Part shown: positions 10,230-21,155 of the stretch, in pieces
Layout of the letters: every line of letters begins with the position of its first letter
Numbering within the stretch: the first letter of the stretch is position 1
Assembly (NCBI GenBank): GCA_041398905.1
Contig: JAWKTV010000013.1
Span: forward strand, 93,110-157,109
Direction: 5' to 3'
DNA: 64,000 nucleotides
DNA from: JAWKTV01 sp041398905
GTDB lineage: Bacteria; Planctomycetota; Planctomycetia; Planctomycetales; Planctomycetaceae
Notes under the pieces: model-generated
Seen by the model: only the letters and a program-made list of their open reading frames with translations
Database searches by the model: none
What the model was told of the DNA's origin: nothing
Translations under genes and position numbers: made by a program

Positions 10230-12134
10230 ATGGCCGGCATCGGAATGGGAGCAATTGAGCTGGTGCTGATGCTGCTGATGGGAGGCGGCCCATTGCTGGC
10301 TCCCCCGTTGGGCCTGCCGCCCGGCGAGCGGGACGGAGTGCTGCAGCGAACGCCCCCCGATGGTTGCCTGTTCTACCTGGAGTGGGCCGGACGATCATCC
10401 GGTGAGTTGGGCGGGGCCGGGATCGATGGCATGGTCGCCGATCCGGAGATGACGCAGTTCGTCGAATCCGTTGAGACGGCGATCGTCAAGTCGATCGAGA
10501 ATGATGGCGGCGGCGAGGGCCAGGTGGTTGCGGCGGAGCTGCCCGCGCTCGTCAAGACTTTGCTCCGCCGTCCCGGCTGCCTGTTCATCTCATTTTCGAC
10601 GGACGATCTGCCCGAACGGGGCGATGACCCGAACCTGGCGGTCGTGTTTGAGCGGTTGAAAGTCGGCATCGTCTACGGACTGGGTGACGAAGCCGACGCG
10701 ACGCAGCAGCGAATCTCACGTCTCAGTCAGCTCGGAGGACTTGAACTGCCGGCCGACCTGGACGAGTACGTATTGCCCATTCCCGTCCCTGGCGGTGGCG
10801 TCAAACTGCATCAGCACGATGACTATCTGATCGCGGCCTACGGTGCGGAGACTCTCGCGACGATCACCGCAGGCCTGTCGAGTGAGCGGCCGGGCCTGCT
10901 GGAGGATCAGCGAGTAAGTGCGGCGTTCAAGGAGGTCGAGTTCGCCCGCACGGGTCAGTGGACGTGGCTCGACATCGCGGGTTGGCGACGCGCTGTCGAC
11001 AGCGCCGCCGGCAATGCCGCAATGATCGCCGAAGTGACGGAAACGCTCGGGCTTCATCAGGTCGACTACATCGCTTCGGCGGCGGGTGTCGACGAGGAGG
11101 GGCAGGTCGTCAGCCGGATGCGGCTGAAAACCGATGGGGGCCAGGCTGGGCTGCTGGCGGTCTTTTCGGGTCGCCCGCTCCAGCCGCAGGATTTCGCCCA
11201 CATCCCGGCCGATGCCGACCTGTTCATCGGCAAGAGCGTCAACGCCACGAATCTCCTCGAGGCTGTTCGGCAGATCGTGGTCTCGTCCGATCCCGAACTG
11301 GGCGAGCAGTTTGATGGTGGCCTGCAAGCGATTGAAAGTGTGCTAGGGCTGCAACTGCAGGACGAACTGTTCGCGGCGTTCGGCGATGTCTGGACCGTGT
11401 ACGATTCTCCGGGGGCTGGAGGCGTTCTGCTCACGGCCCCGGTGATGGCGGTCGAGGTTCGCGATCCTGAACTGGCCTACCGCGTATTCACCCAACTGAT
11501 GACGAAGCTGAAAGGGGCGATGCCCAACGCGATTCAAGGCGGTCGACGTCGCCGTGGCGTGTTCCTCGAACAGCAGAAGTTCCTCGATCGAACCGTCTAC
11601 TACATCAACACCATCGGCGACGACGTGCCGGTCGCCCCCAGTTTCTGTGTGACCGACACACACTTGCTCTTTGCGCTCCATCCGCAGCCGATCAAGGCGC
11701 ACCTGCGATTCGTGGCGAGCGATGCGCCAGGACTGGACGGACCGCTCGCTGCCGGCAGTGCCGTCAGCGAGCACAGCCTGATGTACTACGGCTCAGCCGA
11801 CGCCGAACAGGCGGCCCGCATCACCACCACCATCGCCCCGTGGGTTGGACAGCTCTTGTTCAGCGAATTGCAGCGAGAGGGCATTCCGCTCGACATCTTC
11901 TCGATGCCCTCCGCCCGCGCACTGCTGCCCTACTGCTCAGATGGACGCATGCAAATTGCGGTCGATGACGCGGGAATCCTGTGGGAGAGTCGCGACGGAA
12001 TTCCATTGCTGAGCCTCGTTGGCGGCGGCACCAGGTTGCTGCCCCTGCTGGTCATCAGCGGCGTTCGGGTTACGGTCCCCAACGAGGTGTTCATCCAGGA
12101 AGCCGCGCCTGCCGAAGTCCAGAAGATCGAATAG
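10230..12134 (+). CDS. large secreted or membrane-anchored protein of unknown function
   Basis: 634-residue protein beginning with a hydrophobic signal-like helix (IELVLMLLMGGGPLLAPPLG) and carrying another hydrophobic stretch near the C-terminus (TRLLPLLVISGVRVTV). The body alternates short beta strands and helices, with phrases such as TPPDGCLFYLEWAG, FIGKSVNATNLLEAVRQI and YRVFTQLMTKLKGAMP. This composition is typical of planctomycete extracytoplasmic proteins resembling DUF3352-type sequences, but I cannot assign it firmly. An SD-like GGGAGAG lies just before the ATG at 10230. It is followed at 178 bases by prfC; a functional link is not evident. Confidence 0.7.
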   Translation: MAGIGMGAIELVLMLLMGGGPLLAPPLGLPPGERDGVLQRTPPDGCLFYLEWAGRSSGELGGAGIDGMVADPEMTQFVESVETAIVKSIENDGGGEGQVVAAELPALVKTLLRRPGCLFISFSTDDLPERGDDPNLAVVFERLKVGIVYGLGDEADATQQRISRLSQLGGLELPADLDEYVLPIPVPGGGVKLHQHDDYLIAAYGAETLATITAGLSSERPGLLEDQRVSAAFKEVEFARTGQWTWLDIAGWRRAVDSAAGNAAMIAEVTETLGLHQVDYIASAAGVDEEGQVVSRMRLKTDGGQAGLLAVFSGRPLQPQDFAHIPADADLFIGKSVNATNLLEAVRQIVVSSDPELGEQFDGGLQAIESVLGLQLQDELFAAFGDVWTVYDSPGAGGVLLTAPVMAVEVRDPELAYRVFTQLMTKLKGAMPNAIQGGRRRRGVFLEQQKFLDRTVYYINTIGDDVPVAPSFCVTDTHLLFALHPQPIKAHLRFVASDAPGLDGPLAAGSAVSEHSLMYYGSADAEQAARITTTIAPWVGQLLFSELQREGIPLDIFSMPSARALLPYCSDGRMQIAVDDAGILWESRDGIPLLSLVGGGTRLLPLLVISGVRVTVPNEVFIQEAAPAEVQKIE

Positions 12135-12312
12135 GCGGCTTCCACGAACCCAGTTGTTCACGGCTCCCGAACCGAGAATCGGCGCAGGACGGCGGAGCTT
12201 TCTGCCGAGCCCGCAGGGAATTCGGCGTTCATCGTCTGTCGGCAAGCTGGCGTGCGACCGCACGCCAGCTCGCTGCAACTCAGCAACATTGGCAGCATCT
12301 TCAACGACATCA

Positions 12313-13950
12313 ATGCAAGCTGAGTTCCCGCGACAACCAGACGGCCAGGTCAATCTCTCCCGACTGCGGGAGGAGATCGGCCGTCGCCGCACCTTCGCCA
12401 TCATCTCGCACCCCGATGCCGGCAAGACCACGCTGACGGAAAAGCTGTTGCTTTATTCGGGGCAGATCAGCGAGGCCGGAGCCGTCCGCGGTCGCAAGTC
12501 GCAGCGGGCCGCGACGTCAGACTGGATGGAGATGGAACGCCAGCGCGGGATCTCGATCACCTCGACGGTGCTCTCGTTCGAGTACGACGGACACCAGTTC
12601 AACCTGCTCGACACCCCCGGCCACAACGACTTCAGCGAGGACACTTACCGCACGCTCACCGCCGCCGACTGCGCGGTGATGGTGTTGGACCTCGCCAAGG
12701 GCATCGAACCGCAGACGATGAAGTTGTTCAAGATCTGCGCGGAGCGCAAGATCCCGATCATCACATTCGTCAACAAACTGGACCGCCCCGGCGGCGATCC
12801 CCTGGCGACGCTGGGGGAGATTGAACAGCTCCTGGGCATCCATGCGGTGCCGATGAATTGGCCCGTCGGGGTCGGCCGGGACTTTTGCGGCGTGTACGAT
12901 CGGCGCAGTCAGCAGGTGCTGAAATTCAGCCCCACGCCGCGAGGCGCGATGCGCGTCCCTACGCAGGCGATGCCCCTGGATGAAGCCTGCGCCGTGCTGG
13001 AGCCGCACATCGCCGAGCGACTGCGGGAGGAGGTCGAGCTCATCGCGCACGCCGGCGAGGACTTCGACCATGCGAAGCTGATTCGCGGCGAGATCACGCC
13101 GGTCTTTTTTGGCAGCGCGCTGTCAAACTATGGGATCGAGCCGTTTCTTGCAGCGTTCCCAGGCCTGTGTCCCCCGCCCGGCCCCCGTCTCAGCACTGAT
13201 GGCCACATCCCGCCGGACACCGAGCGGTTCACGGGGCAGATTTTCAAGATTCAGGCGAACCTCGATCCGAAGCACCACGACCGGGTGGCGTTCCTGCGGG
13301 TCTGCTCCGGTCGATTCACGCGAGAGATGGAGCTGCTGAACGCGCGGACCAACGTAAAGCTGCGCATCAAGCGATCTCAGAAGGCCTTCGCCCAGGATCG
13401 TGACACGATCGAAGAGGCATGGCCGGGCGACATCGTCGGATTGATCATTCCCGGTCAACTGCGTTTGGGAGACACGCTGTGCGAAGGAAAGCCGCTGCGG
13501 TTCTATGGCCGCTGGCACTTCCCTCCGGAACGCTTCGCCGCCATCCGCTGCAGCGACGCTTCGCGCCGCAAACAGTTCATGCAGGGCCTGACACAGCTTC
13601 GCGAGGAGGGGGCGATTCAGGTCTTCAGCGACGGCGCCATGTCGCTTGAGCCCGTCATCGGAGCGGTCGGAGAACTGCAGTTCGAGGTCGTCCAGTACCG
13701 GCTGCAGACCGAGTACCGCTCGGAGACGACGCTGCATCGATTACCGTTCATCCAGTCCCGCTGGATCACCGGGCCGGCCGAAAAGATCGCGTCGATCGTC
13801 GTGCCGACCTCGTCCCGGCTGTTGTACGACGATGCGGGAAGCCCGGTGGCGGTGTTCGACTGCGACTGGGCCGTCAACTACTGCATCGATCGCAACCCGA
13901 GCCTGAAGTTTCTGGAGGCTCGGCCCGACGAGATTGCCCAAACCGGGTGA
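12313..13950 (+). CDS. prfC: peptide chain release factor 3
   Basis: 545-residue GTPase that recycles RF1/RF2 from the ribosome after peptide release. G1 is SHPDAGKTT (residues 32-40), the switch I region reads MEMERQRGISITST, G3 is DTPGHNDF and G4 NKLDR. The later domain includes the RF3-specific region FSDGAMSLEPVIGAVGELQFEV. The ATG at 12313 is preferred over an in-frame open extension starting upstream, because the upstream residues overlap the previous gene and lack conserved character. Length is close to the ~530 typical for RF3. Confidence 0.96.
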   Translation: MQAEFPRQPDGQVNLSRLREEIGRRRTFAIISHPDAGKTTLTEKLLLYSGQISEAGAVRGRKSQRAATSDWMEMERQRGISITSTVLSFEYDGHQFNLLDTPGHNDFSEDTYRTLTAADCAVMVLDLAKGIEPQTMKLFKICAERKIPIITFVNKLDRPGGDPLATLGEIEQLLGIHAVPMNWPVGVGRDFCGVYDRRSQQVLKFSPTPRGAMRVPTQAMPLDEACAVLEPHIAERLREEVELIAHAGEDFDHAKLIRGEITPVFFGSALSNYGIEPFLAAFPGLCPPPGPRLSTDGHIPPDTERFTGQIFKIQANLDPKHHDRVAFLRVCSGRFTREMELLNARTNVKLRIKRSQKAFAQDRDTIEEAWPGDIVGLIIPGQLRLGDTLCEGKPLRFYGRWHFPPERFAAIRCSDASRRKQFMQGLTQLREEGAIQVFSDGAMSLEPVIGAVGELQFEVVQYRLQTEYRSETTLHRLPFIQSRWITGPAEKIASIVVPTSSRLLYDDAGSPVAVFDCDWAVNYCIDRNPSLKFLEARPDEIAQTG

Positions 13951-14336
13951 CCTGCCGACGGGACTGTGACGAATAGCATTCAGAACCGCATTGCGGTTGG
14001 CCGGATCTGACCAGCAGTATTGGCGAGCCGGTGGCCGTAAGGCCCCGGACCGTCGAACGCGGTGTCGACGCGACCGTCTGTGGCGAACGCAGCGGCGCCG
14101 TAGGCCGGACCGACCAACGGGAGTTCCGGCACGGCGGTGCGAAGCTGTCGGCGCATCGTCCCTGTCCGGGTGCTGACGCACCCCGGCTCGCCAGAAGTTC
14201 CGCACCGCGCCGCCGCATCCCCCACCCAACGAGCGACGGTACCTCCTGTGTGATGGCGACCAGGCGATCACTTGCGGGCTTGGCCGCCGTTCTGTCCACT
14301 ACAGGTTAGTTCATTCACCGCCTTTGCAGGGTTAAG
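13951..14336. other. intergenic stretch before leuD
   Basis: 386 bases with no supported gene. I looked here for a leucine leader peptide or T-tract terminator like the one at the DAHP synthase gene and found neither. Open frames on both strands are Arg-rich shadows. Confidence 0.5.
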
Positions 14337-14933
14337 ATGTCCAGTCAGAAGATTGAAACGATTCGGGGCCGCGGCGTCCCGGTACTGCTCGACGATATCG
14401 ACACCGACCGCATCATTCCCGCCCGGTTTCTCCGCTGCGTCTCGTTCGAGGGGCTCGGCGAGCACGCCTTTGAGGACGATCGCAAGCAGGATCCGGCGCA
14501 TCCGTTCAATCAACCGCATTATCAAGGGGCCAACGTGCTCGTCTCCGGCCGCAACTTTGGTTGCGGTTCCAGCCGCGAGCACGCTCCGCAGTCGCTGATG
14601 CGGTGGGGAGTTCAGGCGGTGGTGGCGGAGTCGTTCGCCGAAATCTTCTTCGGGAACTGCACGTCTTTGGGGGTTCCCGCGCTGTGCGCGTCCCGGGACG
14701 ATCTCGCCCGGCTTGCGGCGGCGATCGAGGCCAACCCGCAAACGGAAGTCGTGGTCGACGTGCTCAACCGCACCGTACACTGCGGCGACCTGAAAGTGCC
14801 GTGCACCATGCCGGACGGTGCCCACTCCGCCCTCACCACCGGCGCGTGGGATTTTCTGGGTCAGCTCCTCGGCAATGCGGATCGCATTCGTCAGCAAGCG
14901 ACTCAGATTCCCTACCTCAATCAGTTCGCGTAA
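14337..14933 (+). CDS. leuD: 3-isopropylmalate dehydratase small subunit
   Basis: 198-residue swivel subunit of isopropylmalate isomerase (leucine biosynthesis). It works with LeuC, which carries the [4Fe-4S] cluster. The start region ([17 protein letters not shown]) and the family signature [15 protein letters not shown] (about residues 73-87) are intact, and the length matches LeuD. No leuC gene is in the window, so the large subunit must be elsewhere. The next gene is pyrF, 62 bases downstream in the same direction; the pairing seems incidental. Confidence 0.95.
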   Translation: MSSQKIETIRGRGVPVLLDDIDTDRIIPARFLRCVSFEGLGEHAFEDDRKQDPAHPFNQPHYQGANVLVSGRNFGCGSSREHAPQSLMRWGVQAVVAESFAEIFFGNCTSLGVPALCASRDDLARLAAAIEANPQTEVVVDVLNRTVHCGDLKVPCTMPDGAHSALTTGAWDFLGQLLGNADRIRQQATQIPYLNQFA

Positions 14934-14995
14934 CAGCACCGCTGCGGCGACATCGGATGCCCGGCCCTGTTGGCCCCCACGTTGAATTCGGACCG

Positions 14996-15979
14996 ATGCC
15001 CTCTCACTACACCGACCGGCTGCACGCCGCGATTCGCGACAAAGCCACACCGGCGCTGGTGGGGCTCGACCCCCGATTCGACCAGTTACCGACGAGCATT
15101 CGCGAGAAGGCGACGGAGTCGACGTCGTGTCTGGGCGAGTGTGTCGCGAAGGCGTTCGAAGAGTTCTGCCTGCGGGTGATCGATGTCGTCGCGCCGCTGG
15201 TGCCGGCGGTCAAGCCGCAAGTCGCCTTCTTTGAAGAGTGCGGACCGGCGGGGATGCAGGCGCTGTGGAACGTGATTCGCTATGCCCGTCAGCAGGGGCT
15301 GCTGGTCATCGCCGATGCCAAGCGCGGCGACATCGGTTCAACCGCGCTCGGCTATGCCCGGGCCTGGCTGGCCGGCGAAGACATCGACGCCGCCCCCTGG
15401 GGGGCCGACGCGCTGACGATCAATCCGTACCTGGGCATCGATACCCTGCAGCCGTTCGTCGATCTCGCGGCCCAGCGCGGGGCAGGGCTGTATGTCCTCG
15501 TTCGCACCAGCAACCCCGGATCGGGTGACTTTCAGAATCGCGAGACGCGTGGCGAAACGCTGTACGAGCGGGTCGCCCGGGCCGTGGAAGACCTGACAAC
15601 CCCGACGCGCGGCACCGGCGGCTACGGTGCGGTCGGTGCGGTTGTGGGTGCCACCTACCCGGCGGAACTCGCGAAGCTGCGCGACCTGATGCCGAGCACG
15701 CCGTTGCTGGTGCCCGGGTACGGCAGCCAGGGTGGTACCTCGGCCGATGTGGCCGCCGCCTTCGATGCCCACGGCCTGGGTGGACTGGTCAACAGTTCGC
15801 GCGGCATCATCTTCGCGGGCGAGCGAAAAGAGTTTCGCGAGCGGTTCACACCGGACCAATGGGAAGCCGCCATCGAGGCGGCGACGCGAGATGATCGCAG
15901 ACCTCGCGTCTCACACCCCGGCCGGACGACTGTGCGGCTGACCATCCGCTCGGGTCTCCGGCATCGCGGCGGAGTTTGA
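14996..15979 (+). CDS. pyrF: orotidine 5'-phosphate decarboxylase (C-terminal frameshift likely)
   Basis: Last step of UMP synthesis: OMP to UMP plus CO2. This is the longer bacterial subtype. The catalytic D-K-x-x-D array is visible as DAKRGDIG (residues 107-114), with [11 protein letters not shown] at the start and [10 protein letters not shown] and [10 protein letters not shown] near the phosphate site. Read as written the protein is 327 residues and ends in a basic, unconserved tail. Adding one base near 15890 instead gives [21 protein letters not shown] with a stop at 15939-15941, matching the usual end of the family. I infer a single-base deletion there. Confidence 0.93.
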   Translation: MPSHYTDRLHAAIRDKATPALVGLDPRFDQLPTSIREKATESTSCLGECVAKAFEEFCLRVIDVVAPLVPAVKPQVAFFEECGPAGMQALWNVIRYARQQGLLVIADAKRGDIGSTALGYARAWLAGEDIDAAPWGADALTINPYLGIDTLQPFVDLAAQRGAGLYVLVRTSNPGSGDFQNRETRGETLYERVARAVEDLTTPTRGTGGYGAVGAVVGATYPAELAKLRDLMPSTPLLVPGYGSQGGTSADVAAAFDAHGLGGLVNSSRGIIFAGERKEFRERFTPDQWEAAIEAATRDDRRPRVSHPGRTTVRLTIRSGLRHRGGV

Positions 15980-16041
15980 CTTTCGCCGCGCCCCGCATCA
16001 GCATAGCGGCGACGACTTCACGCCCCGCACCGTGCTCCGCC

Positions 16042-17863
16042 ATGCGAACTCCGAAGGAACTCGAACAGATCGAGCTGCTGGCCCGCATCGATACGGTCGT
16101 CGGCCGGATCGAGTCGTGCCTGGAGGATGACGCCGGCTGGGCACCGCTCGCCGAGTGCCGCTCGATTCTGAGACGGGTGCTGGACCGGGTGCAGGACCTC
16201 CGTATCCGGCTGGAGGCGCCGCTCGTCGTCGCCACGTTCGGCGGCACAGGCACCGGCAAGAGCGCTCTGGTCAACGCGCTGGTCGGAGTCGACTGTACTC
16301 CCAGCGGCCGCGAGCGGCCCACCACCCGGCAGCCGCTCGTTATCGCCCATCCTCACACCGAGCTGGAATTGCTCGGCCTGCCGCTCGATGAGTTGAAAGT
16401 CATTCGTCGTGATACCGACATCCTGCGGGACATCGTGCTGATTGACTGCCCGGACCCGGACACCAGCGAAACCGACGAAGTCAGCAGCAACCTCGCCCGG
16501 CTGCGCATGCTGCTGCCGCATTGCGATGTGCTGATCTACACGTCGACGCAGCAGAAGTACCGCTCCGCCCGCGTCGTCGACGAACTGGCGGAAGCCGCGA
16601 ACGGCGTGCGGCTGATCTTCGTGCAGACCCATGCCGACCGCGATGTCGACATTCGCAACGACTGGGAGCGCGTGCTGCGGGAGAAGTACGAAGTCCCGAC
16701 CTGTTCTTTGTCGATAGCCCGCGGGCTTTGCGTGAGCAGCAGGCGGGGCAGCGGCCGACGGGCGAGATGAGTCGATTGATTGAACTGCTGATGACCCAGC
16801 TCGCCGCCGGCGAACGGGTTCGGGTCCGTCGGGCCAATGTGCTCGACCTGCTGCAGTCGACGTTGCATCGCTGCCAGACCCTGCTGGCCAGCCGGCGGCC
16901 GGAGGTCGAATCGCTGCACCGCGCGCTGGGCGAGCAACGTCAGACGCTCGCCCGCAAGATGGCGGTTCCGGTTGCGGACGGAACTGCTCAGCGGTCGAAA
17001 CCTGTGGGAGCGGCGGTTGCTCTCGGCCGTCACCGACTCGTGGGGCTTCAGTCCCTTCTCATCGGTGCTGCGACTGTACAACGGACTGGGAGGAATGATC
17101 GCGTCGATGAGCCTGTACCGCGCCCGCAACACCGCGCAGATGGCCCTGATCGGTGCCGTGCAGGAGGGCGGTGGCTGAAGGAACGTCAATCCGAGAAGCA
17201 GGCCGACGCGACGCTCGACCGCGTCAGTCTGCTCGGTCTGGACGACTCGCTTCTCCGTGAGACGGAACTCGTGATTGAAGGACATGTACAGTCCGCCGGC
17301 TTCAGTCGGCAACTGGCGTCGGCCCGCAAGCTGGGTGACCTCCGGCAGCAGGCCAGCCGGGTCGAGGGTGAGTTTCTCGGCGACGCCCGCGGCCGCATCG
17401 ACGACGTGATTGCGGGCCTTGCGGAACGCAACTCACGTCTGCCGGTACGGCTCTGGTACGAGTTGATGTTCATGGTGTACCTGGGCTTCATCCTGTACCG
17501 CCGGACGCAACTTTTTCTACGAATCATTTGTCAACGACGCTCCACTACTCTCGACCGACTTCTACATTCCCGCGGCGGTCTTCTTCGTGTTGTGGCTCGG
17601 GCCTGCTGGTGATGGCCTTCACTCGCCGACTCCGCCGTGGCCTCGGCTCGCAGATTGACGCGGTCGCGAAAGACCTCGTCGACATCCGGCTCTCCGATGG
17701 ACTGTTCCCGATCTGGAGCAGGCGTGCCTGCGGGTCGATTACCGCGTTGGCGAACTGCAGGCGATCACCCTGCAAGTCGACGCCATCAATCGCGACCTGA
17801 TCAGCGGCGGAGACCTGGGAGCCCGTAGGCCTGTCCTGCCGCCCCCGAGTTCAAGTCCAGTGA
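16042..17863 (+). CDS. dynamin-like / YcjX-type membrane GTPase with several frameshifts
   Basis: The ATG at 16042 opens a P-loop protein with FGGTGTGKSALVN as G1, RPTTRQP in switch I, DCPDPDT as G3 and THAD in the place of the NKxD G4. Helical segments and two hydrophobic helices near the end (LWYELMFMVYLGFILYR and YIPAAVFFVLWxGLLVMAF) follow. This order (GTPase, helical stalk, paired membrane helices) fits bacterial dynamin-like proteins. Frame is broken near 16698, 16965, 17170, 17505, 17600 and 17715; most breaks are mended by one added base (for example C at 17715 restores DGLFPDLEQACLRVDY). The 3' end (17863) is a best guess. The density of breaks may mean real decay, but the other conserved genes in the window show the same pattern. 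Confidence 0.6.
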
Positions 17864-17991
17864 GATCGCGACGTGAGCCGTCGGCGATGTTCTGGCCAAT
17901 CGCTCTGGAGATCACGCTGGGCGGGCCAGGATGTGACTTGCCCCGAGCCGTGCGTCCCTCCCTCCAACAACTTCAACGATCGAGGCATGTG

Positions 17992-19005
17992 ATGAGCGGC
18001 GAGTCGAGGTCGGGCAGGCCGCTGCGGGTTGGCATCGTTGGCTGTGGACGCATGGGCCGCGTGCATGCCGAGCGGCTCGTGCAGACCGGCCTTGTCGAGA
18101 TCGTCGCCGTTCACGATACCAGTGCGTCAACCGCGGCCGCGCTCCGACACTCCTTCGCACCGATGGCGAGCTGCTGCGACTCAGTGGAAGAGGTGCTTGA
18201 GGTTCCCGGTCTCGCCGCGGTCGTGCTCTGCTCCCCCACAGGACTGCACTACGAGCAGGCGTTGCCCGTGCTCGCCGCCAATCTCGCGGTCTTGTGCGAG
18301 AAGCCGCTCGCCGATCGTCGGGACCGGATGGACGAGTTGATCGCGGCGGCCGAGCGATCGACAGCGCCGGCCGTGCTCGCTTACCAGCGCAGGTTCTGGG
18401 GCACCTACCGCACGCTCCGCCGCGAAGTCGCCAGCGGCCGCTGGGGCGCGATCCGGGCGGTGACGTCGCACAACACCGAGCGCTGGCAACAGACGATCAC
18501 CGGCACCTGGCGTGATGACCCCGACCAGAACCCCGGCGGCTTTCTCGGCGACGCCGGCAGCCACAAGCTCGACGCGATGTTCTATACGATCGGACTGCGG
18601 CCGATCGAGGTCTTCGCTCGCAGCCAACGGCGTGGCAGTCGAGTGGAGATCATCACGTCTGTGTCCGCCGTACTGGAAGGCGATGTGGCGTTGACGATGG
18701 ACTTCGTCGGCAGCGCTCAGCATCAATCAGAGGACCTGACGATCCACTGCGATGAGGCCGACTTGATGATCCGCGATTGGCGCGTCTGGATCGCCCGCAA
18801 TAACGAAGTCCGACCGCTCGAACCGCTCGAACCGCTCGAACCAACGACCGACCCGGCGACCGGCTTCGTGGCGATCGTCGCGGGCGAACTGGCGAATCCC
18901 GCCCCGTTCACCGTCGCCCGCCCGGTCGGGGAGCTGACGGCCGCGATCCTGCGATCGGCGGACACTGGCAAGGTGACGTATCTCGATGAACCGCCGACCG
19001 GTTGA
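17992..19005 (+). CDS. Gfo/Idh/MocA family oxidoreductase
   Basis: 337-residue NAD(P)-dependent oxidoreductase. The Rossmann motif is VGIVGCGRMGRVHAERL, the substrate-binding region has EKPLA, and a second motif GGFLGDAGSHKLDAMF is near the middle. Members act on sugars, inositol or related polyols; the substrate is not evident. The ATG at 17992 is selected because an in-frame extension upstream is compositionally unlike the family. Near the C-terminus a short tandem repeat encodes LEPLEPLEP. It is the first intact gene after the fragmented GTPase. Confidence 0.9.
   Translation: MSGESRSGRPLRVGIVGCGRMGRVHAERLVQTGLVEIVAVHDTSASTAAALRHSFAPMASCCDSVEEVLEVPGLAAVVLCSPTGLHYEQALPVLAANLAVLCEKPLADRRDRMDELIAAAERSTAPAVLAYQRRFWGTYRTLRREVASGRWGAIRAVTSHNTERWQQTITGTWRDDPDQNPGGFLGDAGSHKLDAMFYTIGLRPIEVFARSQRRGSRVEIITSVSAVLEGDVALTMDFVGSAQHQSEDLTIHCDEADLMIRDWRVWIARNNEVRPLEPLEPLEPTTDPATGFVAIVAGELANPAPFTVARPVGELTAAILRSADTGKVTYLDEPPTG
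18814..18840 (+). repeat. three perfect copies of a 9-bp in-frame repeat
   Basis: The unit CCGCTCGAA occurs three times in tandem inside the Gfo/Idh gene, encoding PLE three times. Such short in-frame repeats can change copy number without breaking the frame. The functional effect is probably a flexible acidic loop. Confidence 0.8.
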
Positions 19006-19063
19006 TCGGCTGGCCCGATCGCTGAGAGTGACCGAGCGGCACGCGGTTTGAACTCGCGAGCAG

Positions 19064-21028
19064 CTAAGGCTTCGCCTCGTCGACCTCCATATCGAGTTGA
19101 CGCATCTTCCGGTACAGGTTCGAGCGATGCAGCCCAAGCAGTCGCGCCGCTTCGCTCATGTTTCCCTGGACCCGGCGAATGGCCCGAGTAATGTAGTCCT
19201 GCTGAAAGCGGTTGGTCGCTTCGGTCAGGCCCACCCCTTCGCCGAGTTCGTCATAGCTGTCCTTCTCGGGAGCGAGGATGAACGCCAGGTCATCAACCTC
19301 GACCCTGGGACCGCTGACCAGGAACGCCACGCGTTCCATCAGGTTCCGCAACTCGCGGATGTTGCCGGGCCACGCATGGGCCTGCAGTCGGCGTCGCGCG
19401 TCGACCGACAACTCGAGTCCCGGTCGTTTCGCCTGACGGGAAAAGAGTTCCAGAAAGTGCCTCGCCAGCGGCAACACGTCCTCCGGGCGGTCTCGCAGTG
19501 GGGGCAGGTCGACCGTCACCACACTGAGTCGGTAGTACAGGTCCTGACGGAACCGCTTGTCACGGACCGCCTCGGCGAGATTGCTGTTCGTGGCGGCGAT
19601 CACGCGAACATTGGTGGGAATCGCCTGCGTGCCACCCACCCGGGTAATCACCTTCTGTTCCAGCACCCGCAGCAGCTTCGCCTGACCACCAGGGCTCATG
19701 TCGCCAATCTCGTCGAGAAACAACGTCCCGCCGTCGGCCAGTTCAAACTTGCCAGCCCGCGCGATGTGCGCATCGGTAAAGGCCCCTTTCTCGTGGCCAA
19801 ACAGCTCGCTCTCGAGCAATGTCTCCGTCAGGGCCGCACAGTTGACGGCGATGAACGGGTGATCGGCCCGCGGCCCCTGATAGTGCAACGACTGTGCGGC
19901 GACCTCCTTGCCCGTGCCGCTCTCACCCAGAATCAACACCGGAAGATCGGTCGCCGCGAGTCGATCGATCGTCCCGCGCAGCGCGATCATCGCGGGACTT
20001 TCACCGATGATCCGGGACTGCCCGGCGACCTGCTCCGTCAACTGGCGATTGCTGCGGACGAGTTGGTCCAACTCGCGCGTATGCTGCACCGCGATCGCGG
20101 CGGGAATGCACAGATCCTCGAGCGCCGACTGGTCTTCATCGTCGAACGTTCCGCCGTGCCGGTTGATGAGTTCAAACGCGCCAATGCAGCGGCCGCCGGC
20201 CTCGCGCATCGGGACGCACAGCAGCGTCCGGGTGTGGTAGCCGGTCTGCCTGTCGACCGACTGATCGAACCGGGGATCGGCGTACGCTTCATCGACGCGG
20301 ATCGCCCGTCCGGTCTGAATGACTTCGCCAACGATCCCCTTGTTGTCGGGTAGCCACAGTCGCCCGCCCTCCATCCCGAGCGCCGGGCAGGCGATGACCT
20401 GCTTCGCATCGCGGTCCCAAATGAAGATGCTGGCCCGGTCGCAGTTCAGCAGTTCCGTCGCCTGCTGGGCCATCAGTTCCAAGAGCGGCAGGGTCTCTCG
20501 CTCGCCGGCGAAGGCTTTCGCCAGTTCCAGCGTTTTGCGCAAGCGCAAGGCGCGCTCGGACTGCTCGACCATTCTGCGAACACTACTGACCATCAGCCCC
20601 AGCGCACGGCCGACCGCCAGCGCATCGCCCAGTCTCTCGCTATCGAGCCGCTCACCCGCAAGCACCAGCACAGCCGACTCGCCGATCCCCATCGGGACGG
20701 CAAGCCAGCGGTCGGGACCCTCCAGCGTCCGCCCGCCCACACTTCGGTCCAACACCCCTTCGAGCATCCGCGTCGGCAGCCGCTGACGGAACGACTCTTC
20801 GCGGCCGGCCTCGATATCGATCTGCCAACCGGGCGTCTTGCGGACGATGGCAACGTACTCGCCGCCAAACTCGACGAGCAATTCGGGCAACGATTGTTTC
20901 AAGAATTCCTGAGGCTCCGCCGCCCCCACGGCCCGCTGAGCGACACGTTCGAGCAACCGAGCCACGCCGGCGATCGGCCGGTCGGTAACCCAGCGGGTGT
21001 GACTCCATTCCAACGTGTCGCTTGGCAT
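19064..21028 (-). CDS. GAF-domain sigma-54-type transcriptional activator with GAFTDA loop
   Basis: 654-residue enhancer-binding-protein-like regulator. The N-terminal ~160 residues are helical and unassigned. A GAF domain spans about 165-320 ([10 protein letters not shown] ... LCVPM ... GAFELINR). The AAA+ domain has P-loop GESGTGKE (368-375), Walker [11 protein letters not shown] and an Arg finger region ([13 protein letters not shown]). The C-terminal Fis-type helix-turn-helix is [23 protein letters not shown]. The sigma-54-contacting loop reads GAFTDA (415-420) instead of the consensus GAFTGA. In NorR an equivalent Gly-to-Asp change is, as I recall, known to bypass signal dependence. The activating ligand and target promoters are not visible here. 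Confidence 0.93.
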   Translation of the reverse strand: MPSDTLEWSHTRWVTDRPIAGVARLLERVAQRAVGAAEPQEFLKQSLPELLVEFGGEYVAIVRKTPGWQIDIEAGREESFRQRLPTRMLEGVLDRSVGGRTLEGPDRWLAVPMGIGESAVLVLAGERLDSERLGDALAVGRALGLMVSSVRRMVEQSERALRLRKTLELAKAFAGERETLPLLELMAQQATELLNCDRASIFIWDRDAKQVIACPALGMEGGRLWLPDNKGIVGEVIQTGRAIRVDEAYADPRFDQSVDRQTGYHTRTLLCVPMREAGGRCIGAFELINRHGGTFDDEDQSALEDLCIPAAIAVQHTRELDQLVRSNRQLTEQVAGQSRIIGESPAMIALRGTIDRLAATDLPVLILGESGTGKEVAAQSLHYQGPRADHPFIAVNCAALTETLLESELFGHEKGAFTDAHIARAGKFELADGGTLFLDEIGDMSPGGQAKLLRVLEQKVITRVGGTQAIPTNVRVIAATNSNLAEAVRDKRFRQDLYYRLSVVTVDLPPLRDRPEDVLPLARHFLELFSRQAKRPGLELSVDARRRLQAHAWPGNIRELRNLMERVAFLVSGPRVEVDDLAFILAPEKDSYDELGEGVGLTEATNRFQQDYITRAIRRVQGNMSEAARLLGLHRSNLYRKMRQLDMEVDEAKP

Positions 21029-21155
21029 CGTGAGAAGCTCCGGTGTGGCACATGTCGAAGCATCTTAGGCAAGTGCTCCGTCGCCCCAAAGCCCGGCGCT
21101 GACGAGTCGGCTGCCAACCAGGGGCGGCTCGGCTCGCTCAACCGCCACCGCCAGC

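Noticed and set aside
13951..14336. Leucine leader or riboswitch upstream of leuD
   Set aside because: Looked for a leucine-rich ORF and T-tract hairpin; none present.
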